The position numbers and the translations under genes were made by a program. This document shows positions 26,535 through 36,559 of a DNA stretch of 64,000 nucleotides, piece after piece; position 1 is the stretch's first letter; every line of letters starts with the position of its first letter. A model generated the notes under the pieces. That model did no database searches, was not told the origin of the DNA, and was given only the letters and a program-made list of their open reading frames with translations. This DNA is from Sclerodactyla briareus (Eukaryota > Echinodermata > Holothuroidea > Dendrochirotida > Sclerodactylidae), in contig JAODTK010005543.1 in NCBI GenBank assembly GCA_026419785.1, positions 1 through 64,000 of the forward strand. Reading direction: 5' to 3'.

Positions 26535-26775
26535 TGCTGAGGTGGCATGAATGGTGAAGTGTCCGCCTGAGTGTAATACCCTGAGGTCCCTGTTGCTGTC
26601 ACAGACACCAACTTTCACCAACGCTTTCTCGTGTCGAAAGTTGCTGGCAGGAGTAAAGCTACACTCTCAGATGTCAGATAGAGACGTTAAATGGCCGTCC
26701 CTGCGGAGCAGGAATTCCCATCCCTGCCTCGTTCTCAGGGCACTATCAATAAAGAACGGCAAGAATCCCGTGTAA
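26535..26775 (+). mobile_element. tRNA-derived SINE-like repeat
   Basis: The head 'ggtggcatgaatggtgaagtgtc' resembles a Pol III A box within a tRNA-like 5' region, followed by 'cgcctga..ggtccctg', resembling a decayed B-box region. The body 'ctttctcgtgtcgaaagttgctgg' and 'aatggccgtccctgcggagcagg' ends near 'caataaagaacggcaagaat'. The head-body-tail order and about 240 bp length fit a SINE. No second copy is in this window, so this rests on form alone. Confidence 0.45.
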
Positions 26776-27754
26776 CTCCAAATTTCCGACTGAGGGTTTC
26801 CTCATTCGCTGACGCTCCTTCCATGAAAGCAACAACACGAGGAGTACAGTAGTTTAGCGCTACCGTCTTTCATAGGCCTCGATCAAAAGCGTGGAATTCT
26901 CCCAAATTGGCAGTGAGATGAATACAACTCTGAGATTTTATTGACACCTTCGTGCCTGCATGGAGTATGTAACCTAGACATCTGTTGTTCAACATGTAGG
27001 TTTGTCAGGGTCCGTGTGTGGGCTGATGATTTGAGTGAGCGGTTATTCGATGGAGGGGATTGACCGGTACTTCAGGGCTTGTGATATTGAATTTCTGATG
27101 CACAAAAGGCCAATAACCAGCCTCTCCCCGCATGTCAGGTATCAGTAATCAGATATGATAAAAATCACTTCTGGGATCATGCTGGAACAGTGATAAAATA
27201 ATTGTCGGCACCATCCTAGACACATAAAAAGGAAAACCGGATGTTGGATAGAGTAAAATTGACAGAGGTTAGTACAAGGTCTGACCTTAGGTTTTTTCTA
27301 TGTCCATCTTAATGTAGTTTGCCTAATGAATTTGAGCCTGAGTGGATGCAGTTTCCATAACATACACCTGTTGTTGGTTGAGTGTAAGCACAATTGGTGG
27401 TTCAGTGGCACTAATTCCCCCTAGGAATGGGCTCAAATACTGGTCATACTGAAGACTTAAAAAAAAAGGTTATTGTTCCTTCCTGTTTGGTGCGCCTAGC
27501 TAGCACGAGGTGATTGGAGCAGGACAAACAAGATTGCGATTAAGTTTGTAAGGCTTCCATCTGCTTGTGACTACCTCGCCCCCACCTTCAGATACACTGA
27601 AAAGGGCAATCGTCTTATTCCGTGTGACCTGGTTAAGTATTTTCAGCTGACTATAATGTGTATATCCATGTCCGACTCCTGCTGGGCCTTGATTGTTGAT
27701 CCCTCTGCTCGTCAAGCTATCAATTTAGAAAAAACCTGGGGTATTTTTTTTATT
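26776..27754. other. No recognised feature
   Basis: Unique AT-leaning sequence. Short open frames are present but have no recognisable motif or credible splice framing. Confidence 0.5.
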
Positions 27755-30700
27755 CCCGACTAAGTCAGAAGGGATTTATAAATGCAGTCATGACAGTGTG
27801 TGTTGTGTATGTATGGTATGTGTGTAATGTAACGCTGGCTTGTGAACACATAAACCCGACCCCCACCTGGATGGGATGAACGCTCATCTTCTAGTTGTTT
27901 TCCCATGATGAGTACATGAATCCTTATTGTTTTGTGGTCAGGTCATCTGAGTCCCAGAGGTCAAAGTGCTGAAAACCTTGTGAACATGATAAGTCCACGA
28001 TGCTTGGTCTGGTCGGGTTGAATTGGGTGTGTAGCTTTCGTTTTGGGATTACAGCACCTCTCTTTTTGGTATAGGTCGGGGGAATTTGGTCAAAATAAAA
28101 ATTTGTGGAAACCATAATTTGGCCAATTTTGGCTTGTGACACGTAACTAGCCCCACATGGATAGATGAAACTCTACTTGGTATGTGTGGTCCCCATGATG
28201 ATACATTACCTTATTGTTTTTGGTCAGGTCAGAGGTCATCTGAGGTCACCAGAGGTCAATTCTGAAAACCTTGTGAACACGATAAGTCCAGAAACATTGG
28301 TCTGATCGGGTCCAACTTTGTGTGGTCGCTTCTTAGAGAGTACAGGAACCCTATTGTTTTTGGTTATAGGTCCGGGGGTGAATTTTGATCACCCAGATTA
28401 TGATTCATTCTCACTAGCAATCATTTCGGGGCATCATGTTTCATAGGATTGAAACCAACAAACACACCCAGGATCCAATCCCACTCCTTCCCAAGCACTT
28501 ACAAACACCTTACCAAAGTAACATTGCTGCACTGATCAGAAACTAGTAGTATATGGAAGGAATCTAGTTACCTCCTGTTTTCCACTAACATATTTCCAAG
28601 AACAGCAGGCGATGGTTAGATTGTGTAATTTTCTCACGTGTATTGTGTAGCTCACTAATGAATTGTTTCCATGCAGGCACTAACCTCACTTATCATGTTG
28701 TCAATGACACTCAATGAATTTTCGAGCTTTCACAATTCCTGATTAGATATGCACTATCCGGCCGGTGGAGAAGGAGTGTGTGTGGGGGGGTGGGAGTGGG
28801 TGGGTTCGTTGTCAGAGGTCTCTGTGTCACGCAGAGGTTCAAGTCCGAAAACCCTGGAACACGATAGTCCCAGAATGGTTGGGTCTGATCAGATTCAAAT
28901 TGGCGTGTAGCTTTCCTTATGGGGAGTAGCAGGAACCCTATTGTTTTTGGTTTGGGTCGGGGGTGGATTTTTGGTCCAAAATGAAACTTTGTGGAAAGTC
29001 AATATTTTGGCCAATTTTGGCTTGTAAACACGATAACTCTAACCTCTATCTGGATAGAATGAAGCTCATTCTTGGTAGTTGTGTTCCCATGATGAGTACA
29101 TTACCCTATTGGTTTTGGGGTCAGGTCAGAGGTCATCTAAGGTCCAACAGAGGTCAAAGTATGAACCTTGTAAACATGCTAAGCCCAGACAGGTTGGTCT
29201 TATCAAGAGTTGACATTTCGTGTATAGCTTTCTTATGGAGAGTAAGGAACCTATTGTTTTTTTGTGGTTCAGGTCGGGGTGAGATTTTTGGTCAAAAATC
29301 AAAAAATGTGGAAAGTCAATTTTTGGCCAATTTTCTTGTAAAAACGCTAACTCTTATCCCACCTGGAAATTAAGCTCACACTTGTATGTGTGTTCCCCAT
29401 ATAGTACAGAAACCGCCTATTGTTTTAGGGTCAGCTAGGTCAAAGGTTATAAGAGGTCAAAGTATGAACCTTGTAAACATGCTACCCCGACTGGGTCTTA
29501 TCAAGTTGAATTTAGTGTATAGCTCTCTTATGGCGAGTACATGGACCCTATTGGTTTTTGGTCAGGGTGGGAGTGAACTTTTGGTCAAAAATAAAAAATG
29601 TGAAAGTCAATATTTTGGCCATTTTGGGCTGTGTAAACACGAGTAACTCAACCCCACTGGGCATGGATGAATCTTATACTTGTATGTGTTTTCCCCATGA
29701 TGAGACTGCACCCTACTGTTTTGGGGTCAATTCAGAGTCAAAGTCGGAAACCTTGTAAACAAGATAAGCCAAGAATGGTTGGTCGGATCAGGTTGAGTTT
29801 TCGTGTGTAGCTTTCTTAGGGAGTCCAGGAAACCCTATTGTTTTGTGGTCCCGGTCGGAGGTGATTTATTGTAATGAAATATAAAATTTGTGGAAAATCA
29901 ATATTTTAGCCAATTTTGACTAGTAACAAGACACTTGGACCCACCTGTGTGGATGAAGCGCATCTTGGTATGGAGTTCTCCATGATTAGTACAGACCCTA
30001 TTGTTTTGGTCAGACATGTGATTCACCATAGGTCAGAGCCCTGATGTCACCATAGGTCAGAGTCTAAAACTTCAAATTTAGGGTGTAGCTTCCTTATCAA
30101 GAATATATGAGCCCTATTGGGTGGGTTGGGAGAAATGGGAAATTGTCAATGTTGTGGTTCCCAATGAGCTGGTGCAATCTCCATTTGTCTTTGTGCTATA
30201 GGTTGTCAGAAATCAGTCAAGGATCACTGAGCCTCTCGGCTTTCTGTTTGGTATATGTCGGCGGTGATTTTGGTCTACAAACGAAAATTGTGAAAAGTGA
30301 ATAACTTGGCTTAATCTTGGCTTGTGCAACACGCTAACTGAACCCCCCAATGGATGGATGAAGCTCATACTTGTTGTGGTGTTTCCCCATGATAGTACTG
30401 AACCCTCTATTGGTATTTGGGGTAGGTCTGAGGTCACTAGAGGTAAAGTCTGAAAACGTTGTGAACACTATACGTCAGTGGTTTGGTCTGATCAGGTCCA
30501 AAGTTGGTGTGTATCTCCTTATGGGGATTACAGCCCCCTATTGTTTTTGATTCCTTGATGAAGTCAGAGAATCTATGCAGATCCATGACAGTGTTGTGCG
30601 TGTGTGTGTGTGTGTTTGTAATACGCTGGCTTGTAAACACGATAACTCAACAACCCTACCTGATGTTGAAGCTCATACTTTGCATTTGTTCCCCCATGAT

Positions 30701-31205
30701 GAAGTACATGTAACCCTATTGTTTTTGGGTCAGGTCTGAGGTCCCCTATGGTCCAATTTGGTGTCGCTATCTTATGGGAGTACAGGAACCCTAATGTTTT
30801 TTGTAGAGGTCGGGGGTGACTTTTGGTCAAAAATAGATGAATTTGTGAAAAGTCAATAATTTGGCCATTTGGCTTGTGAACACGAAAGCTCGACCCCACC
30901 TGAATGGAGTAAGCTCATACTTGGTAACTGTGTGTTCCCGATGAAGAGGTCATGAACGCTACTGTTTTGAGGTCACCAGAGGTCAAAGTCTGAAATCCTC
31001 GAAATCAGTGTGTCAATATCAGTGTGTCTATAATCTTATTAAGAGTATAGGAACCCTATTGGTTGGTTGGAAAAAATGGGAAACTTGACAGATGTTATGT
31101 TTCTCCATAACGGCTGGTGCATCTCCGCATTTGTCATTGTGTCTGGCTATAGGTCGTCAGGAAGAGTCAAGGAATCACTAAGCCTTTTGGCTTTTGGTGT
31201 TAAAT
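27755..31205 (+). repeat. Family A tandem array 1, about 305-bp unit
   Basis: The array starts with the family 5' end ('cgactaagtcagaagg..ttataaatgcagtcatg' and a GT-rich run) and ends with the family 3' module ('ctggtgcatctccgcatttgtc...tataggtcgtcagga...atcactaagcc'). Units of about 305 bp carry, in order, 'cttgtaaacacgataactc', 'cccacctggatggatgaagc', 'tcatacttggtatgtgtg', 'gtacatgaaccctattg', 'ggtcagaggtcatctgaggt', 'cataagtccagaatggttgg', 'tgtagctttcttatggg' and 'ggtcaaaaataaaa'. About nine to ten units are present with many small indels. An extra 3' module (30060-30245) and an extra 5' start (30546-30620) lie inside, so two family copies are joined. 28396-28795 is not array sequence. 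Confidence 0.9.
28396..28795. other. Non-array interruption inside family A array 1
   Basis: About 400 bp with no similarity to the 305-bp unit separates array sequence on either side. It has no coding capacity that I recognise and shows no obvious terminal repeats. It may be an insertion or a foreign junction between two arrays. Confidence 0.55.
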
Positions 31206-31329
31206 GTTACATGCTCCATGCAGAGATGGTATATATAAGGCTATCTCTATAAAGCCTTTATTTGAAGAGAGTATGACTTGTTTTTGTTTTTTTTACTCAC
31301 AGAATGATGTTCTGTTTGAGCATCAATCT

Positions 31330-31830
31330 CATAAGATGGATTAAAGGACAACTGCAAACTTGAATACAACAGCGAATTATAATTCGGGATAATGGAAAAC
31401 TCTATCTATAGGTCCACACCCCATTTCAATATGAAGTTCCTATGTGGAGTTATTGGCCTTCAAAGTTTGGGCCATTAAGCATAGAAATTGGAGAGATCCC
31501 ATTGTGCAAGAATTCATGACGCCACACATGGACAACACGGAAAATTGTGTTATGAATTTCTTTGTTTCATTTTTTGTAATCAACATTCAGCAGAAGTTTT
31601 GTTGCTTTCTCTCACAAGTACCCATCAACACCTACCAACCCACTGCAACATCCTCTTCCATTGAACTAAAATGGGTTTCCGAAGTGAATTATTTTTGAAT
31701 TTCAATAGGAAAAGTATTACATCATTTATTATTGCATGATGGGATGCCTTTCGATCTTGTGGCCCTACACGCGCCACAATACACAAACTTCAAAGGTAAA
31801 TCTCCTAGCAGTTTGTCCCTTTAATTATCC
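31330..31830 (+). repeat. Dispersed repeat family D, copy 2
   Basis: Homologous to 22795-23300 in the same orientation, with the same ordered landmarks ('tctataggtccacacccc', 'ctatgtggagttattggcct', 'caaagtttgggccatt', 'acatggacaacac'). It starts about 125 bp after the end of family A array 1. Confidence 0.75.
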
Positions 31831-32477
31831 GCTGGGAAACTAGGAGGAGAATACCACATCTGCATCCTGCCAATACTTTCATGTGTCTAGTAACAGCTGT
31901 CAATAGATGCAGTATGGGAAGGCAAGTCTCCTGAACAAACTTTCTGTGTAATAGGCAGATAAAAAGGGAAAAGATAAGGGGAATTTCTTGATATAGCTTA
32001 ACAGCCTTTTAGCCTCATTATATCGGGTGCCTATCATGTTTGACAGGGCGATGAAAGATGTGGTGCTTCCTTTCATCATCATTTATTCATTGGTCTTCCT
32101 CAGCATTTGTTCCTCTCCTCTCATTGGGATAAATTTCAAGATATGTCACGGGAAGGATCAGTGAGCTGAAGGGTGGAACAGTTGAAAGCATTTGTTGTCA
32201 CATGTGTAATAGATGAGCCCCAAATTAGGAATGCATATGACAGCTCAATTAAAAATCCCCAATCACTGACAACCCTCAACCATGTCACCTGTGATCTAGA
32301 TTTGGTTACCAACCCTTGTTTGTCCACTTTTCCCCTGTGGGCTTTGGTCTTCTTGTGGGCTTTGGTCAGTTAGGATAGGCCTTGAGTTACCATTGGCCAC
32401 TTGTCGGGGGTGGGTGACTAAAGTGAGGGATATATTTGATACCCCTCTAAGTTCCACTTAGCTGCGAGCTGAATCAT
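31831..32477. other. No recognised feature
   Basis: Unique sequence. Nothing could be assigned. Confidence 0.5.
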
Positions 32478-33078
32478 GGTTGTGGTTGTGAGAACACCAG
32501 GGCCCCGTGCTGCTGGTCAAACCAGGGCTATGGTTGATGCGGTCAAACAAGGCTATCTTGCTGCTAGACAAACCAGGGCTATGGTTGATGCTGTCACGCA
32601 GGCTGTGGTGTTGCTAGACACACCAGGGTTGTGGTTGCTGCTCGTCAAACCAAGGGCTATGGTTGCTCCTGACACACCAGGGCTGTGGTTGCTGCTAGTC
32701 AACCCAGGGTTGTGGTATGATGGTCACATCAGGGTTTGTGGTTGCTGCTGGGTCATTCAGGCAATGGTTAATGCTAAGCCAAACAGGGCGTGGTTGACTA
32801 CTAGTCAAAACCAGGGCTATGGTTGTTACTAGTCAAATCAGGGCTGTGGTATGATGGTCAAGCCAAGGCTATGGCGTGTTGCTAGACAACCAGGGCTGTG
32901 GTTGCGGTAGTCAAGTCAGGGCTATAGTTGCTGCTAATCAAACACAGGGCGGCTGTTGCTGCTGGTTCAAGTCCAAGGCTGTGGTGTTGCTCGACAAACA
33001 GGGTTGTGGTTGCTGCTAATCAAACCAGGGCTATGGTTGCTGCTAATCAAACCAGGGCTGTTGTGGTTGTTGATAAGT
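32478..33078 (+). repeat. 27-bp minisatellite, left block
   Basis: About 22 copies of a 27-bp unit close to AACCAGGGCTaTGGTTGCTG followed by CTAGTCA. Unit length is variable through small indels. The short open frames across it are products of the repeat. Confidence 0.9.
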
Positions 33079-34675
33079 TTGCAATCGCCTCTGTTTTCTT
33101 ATGATTGTCTGCATTTTTTGGATTCATTCTATCTTATTCTTGTGTGATCTGTGTTTTTGCATCTTTTCTGTCCGTGAGATTGTTCAGTGCTTAAGAATTT
33201 TCCTACAGGATCTCTTTATTCGGCGTGTTTGTCTATCCTATTTGTAATCGTGCGGAAGTTGCAGCCTATCGTTTCTCTTCTACGTTGTAGCTTCCGCCCT
33301 AAGCTTGATTTCCGTTTGGTGTTTGGGTCCCCCTCATAGGACCCATTCGCTGGATGAGGTTTAGTTCAATTGTGTCCTTTGTGTTTGTGTGGTGGACTGT
33401 GTGAATCTGTTTTGTTTGTCGCGTGTTAACTAGGTAAGCCTTCTTTTGTAGTCCGCCAGCCGTTTGTGTTTGCGATTGGTAGTGTTTGTGTGTGCTTCTC
33501 CCTTTACTCTTTTTTTTCTTTTGAATTAGCATTTTTCACTTGTAGGCCCCTACTTATTCTAATTCTCTGTACTTTTTGTCTTCTATTTATTTGCGATATG
33601 GGAGGGAAGGATAGGCTATAGCTGTCAGGGTTGCGATATGTGGATTGCGTTTTCGAAGTCGGGACTGAGGTTTTAAGGGGTGAGCTTGAGGACACTAAGC
33701 GGATGGGTATATTTATAGATGGAAGAATGTCATAGACTAGCTGAGCGTGAAGCGAGGCTTGGGGCACGTATAGAGCAGTGGGAAGAAGGTTAGGAGGGGC
33801 GCTTGTGCGATACAACGGAAGTCGTGGTTGGTCCTGGCCTGACACGAGGATGTTTTAGTGTGTGTCAGTTGAGAGGCAGTGGCAGGGGAGTCAGTTGGTG
33901 AGTGGGGCGGGTTGTGCATGAGTAAGAGGGGGGAAAGTCAGAGCCGGTGGTTTCAGTCGAGGTGGATGGAAGTGAACGTGGACTTGGGGGAGGGATAAGG
34001 TAAAAGGGAAGTGTTTGCTGGTGGGGGATTCGATCGTCCGTATGTGACAGGGATTTAGGTCCTTTCGCATACGAATAACGCTGTGAACGCTGTTCTCACG
34101 GCGCTGCGTGTATTGTTTCCTGTCCTGGGAGTCAACGTCTGTTTTGCAGACATCACTTACGCTCTGAGAGGGTTACTAGGATCGTGGGAGAGGAGTAAGG
34201 TGGTGGTTTTCGCGGCACTATAATCTCCGGGGTGACAGTCCCGGACGTCCTAAGATCCCGAGTCCGTGAACTGCGGTGCAGGCTGAAGTCCACTGGGTCT
34301 AAAGTCGCGATTTGCGCAGTCCCCTGGGTTGACGGTCGTGTTGCAGGTGGACGATAGAGGGTACGATCAACAGGTGGGTAGAATAGAGTGCGCTTGAAGG
34401 AGGGCAGTCAGTTGTGGATGTTCGTGTTTCATGGAGAAGGAGGGATCTTTTCGCTGAGGATGGTCTTCACTCAATGGATGCGGGGGCGTCAGTGTTCGCA
34501 AGTTGGTAACGGTCTGCGTGGAAGGGTTGTTAAACTAATTTGGGGGCGGAGGGTTTCCGGTTGCCGTAGTAGGCTTACTGGCAGGGTTGTTAATAGAAGC
34601 ATCGCAGTGGGAGGTCGGGCGAGGTCAACAATGGCGAGAGATATGTTAGCCAGCTGTCATTTTTCTTTTGCTAGT
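33079..34675 (+). mobile_element. Insertion in the minisatellite with an SGNH-hydrolase-like domain (retroelement fossil)
   Basis: This 1.6 kb stretch interrupts the 27-bp array, which resumes at 34676. Translation gives KCLLVGDSIVR at about 34009-34041, matching SGNH/GDSL block I with the nucleophile serine. FAEDGLH lies at about 34448-34470, matching the block V Asp-x-x-His pair. The spacing (about 150 codons) suits the compact SGNH domains carried by CR1-type LINE ORF1 proteins and by Ngaro/DIRS-group retrotransposons. No reverse transcriptase is present, so the element is incomplete or non-autonomous, and the coding region is broken in several places. Which retroelement group it belongs to is undecided. 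Confidence 0.6.
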
Positions 34676-34866
34676 AAGTCAGGGCTATAGTCGCTTGTAG
34701 TCAAACCAGGCTGTGGTTGATGCTAGCGACCAAGGGCTGTGGTTGTTGATAGTCGAACCAGGGGGCTGTGGTTGTTGATAGTCGAACCAGGGCTGTGGTT
34801 GTGTGATAGTCAACCAGTGCTGTGGGACTGTGGGTGTGCAAACCAAACTCAGGGCTTGGTTGTGCT
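34676..34866 (+). repeat. 27-bp minisatellite, right block
   Basis: About seven further copies of the same 27-bp unit ('accagggctgtggttgttga', 'tagtcga'), in phase with the block ending at 33078. The two blocks were presumably one array before the intervening insertion. Confidence 0.85.
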
Positions 34867-34889
34867 GCAATGAAGATGAAAGATGAAAT

Positions 34890-35075
34890 TACATAAACTA
34901 CTGATGGAAGTACAAGAACCTATTGAATTTGTTGTGGGGACCGGGGGGTCATTTAGTGCTTGTATTCTATTAATACGATTTTGGCCTTGTGAAACATGAT
35001 AACTTGACCCCACCGGAAGAATCAAGCTCATGTTCTTATTTGGGCACACCCATAATAAGTACCAAGCATCTAGTG
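34890..35075 (+). repeat. Family A repeat, partial copy
   Basis: Landmarks are 'agtacaagaacctattg', 'ggggaccggggg', 'ttttggccttgtgaaacatg', 'ataacttgaccccacc' and 'aagctcatgttctta'. These correspond to a little over half of one 305-bp unit in the normal order. Confidence 0.6.
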
Positions 35076-35649
35076 TTCATTGTTATATTGCTTTTGAAAA
35101 AATGGTGATTAGGTAATGATAATTATATCATGTAGATATAAATCATATGAACAGTGAAGAATAAAAATGAATGAATGAATGAAAGATGGGAAAAAATCAC
35201 TTGAGGTCTATGTCCAAAAAAATTTAACATGGGATTAAGCCCAGAAGCTTGCTCGAATAAGATGAAAATTAGTATATAGCTTTCTCCCTACGGTTTCGAT
35301 TTTAGGGCCGAATTTGTAAAATGCAACCATTCATACTGTAAAGCTTCAAATTCGCATCCTTATTGATCATGAGATGCTCAATGAACAAATTGTTAGCCAA
35401 TAGGCTGGAATAATAACAATCATGTTTATAACTTTTAACAAGCAAATAGTTCCATTGTTGTTGTTACAAAAGTATATATTAGTTTTTCTTGTAAAAGGAA
35501 GCGTCATTATTGCCAATTGTGGTCATCAATTGATAGAGACTCTGTGTCCCCTTTTTGAATATATAATCAAAGATACGTTTCTACATAATTAGTAACCAAT
35601 GTGTTTCATAAGTGGAACAATGAGCATTGGGCCACCAAGTACTTGCTCT

Positions 35650-35792
35650 AAATCCACTACGCCGACTCCAACTTACCCATGTTGCAACTTTGCACCCTAA
35701 TTTACCTCGATCTAGCAACCCTGGCAATTTGAAGCGCCCCATCTGGCCAGCCCCTCCCTCCTTCTAAATTTGCCAGTCTAACGCGACTAAAA
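35650..35792 (+). repeat. Left inverted terminal repeat of DIRS element 1
   Basis: The sequence 'aaatccactacgccgactcc', then 'aacttacccat', 'gcaccctaattta', 'tctagcaaccctggc' and 'cctccctccttc' is the reverse complement of the right end at 41994-42158. The solitary repeat at 21478-21640 matches it. The outermost part is also found, complemented, in the internal complementary region. Confidence 0.8.
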
Positions 35793-36229
35793 CATTTAGA
35801 CCCTGAAATAGCTTTTAACGTGATTTTTCTCATTCTTTATGATTTTGGAGACGATTTTGTTGGAAGTTCCCTCCGAGTGTCGTATACAGCCCTACGATAT
35901 CCCTTATGAGTGAAATTGTCGAATTTAATCGTTGTTTTGAGGCTGTGTTACGATCGTTACGTAAAGGGAGCTAGCCTAACCGCGTGTATGGCCTCTTCGC
36001 GGGCGGGGCCTCGGCGTTAGCTTCGTGAGGGATGATTCTTGGTACGCTGTACGTGTTTGTCAGCTGTAGCCGTGTTTCATGTGGCAATACAGCCTAGTGG
36101 ATGGTGGATTCCTTGTATTTTTGCATGTTGTTCTATGCATTATCGTATTAATCGTATCCATGCATCCTTGTTTTGTATACGCATTTTCGTATTGGTGTTG
36201 TACCCCATGCTGTATGCTCATATTTCTAT

Positions 36230-36545
36230 TTGATTCGATAACTAGGATTGGTTATTTTTCCTTTTCCTATCGATTAGAGTGAACATCGCTCTTGGTTGAG
36301 TGTGTTGTGAGCCATTTTGATCGGAAATTGGAGAAATTTGTGGGAATTTTGTGGATTTCTGATCGGAAAATTGGGTACGCTGTTTTGCTCATATTCTCTT
36401 TTCGCCCAATAACTAAGTTTCATATTTTTGTATTGATCGAGCGAACGTCGCTCGTCGGGTTGGAGCGCTGGTTTTGACATTTTGTCAGAAAATTTGTGTA
36501 GTTTCTTGATTGGTAACTTGTGGGGGATTGGTGGGAATTGCGTAG
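36230..36545 (+). repeat. Tandem duplication in the leader of DIRS element 1
   Basis: Two imperfect copies of a block of about 170 bp: 'gataactaggattgg..atcgattagagtgaac' with 'catcgctc', and 'caataactaagtttc..gatcgagcgaac' with 'gtcgctcg'. Each is followed by 'ttgg', 'gagc' and a 'gtgggaatt'-type block. The duplication precedes the first coding part and may hold promoter or packaging signals, but that is inference. Confidence 0.55.
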
Positions 36546-36559
36546 TGGCCGGGTTTGTT

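Noticed and set aside
27755-31205. CRISPR-like array
   Set aside because: The units are about 305 bp, imperfect and contiguous with no short constant repeat plus variable spacers, and the DNA is eukaryotic in character.
32476-32832. Open frame of 118 codons with LWLLLV and TPGLW repeats
   Set aside because: It is a direct translation of the 27-bp minisatellite.
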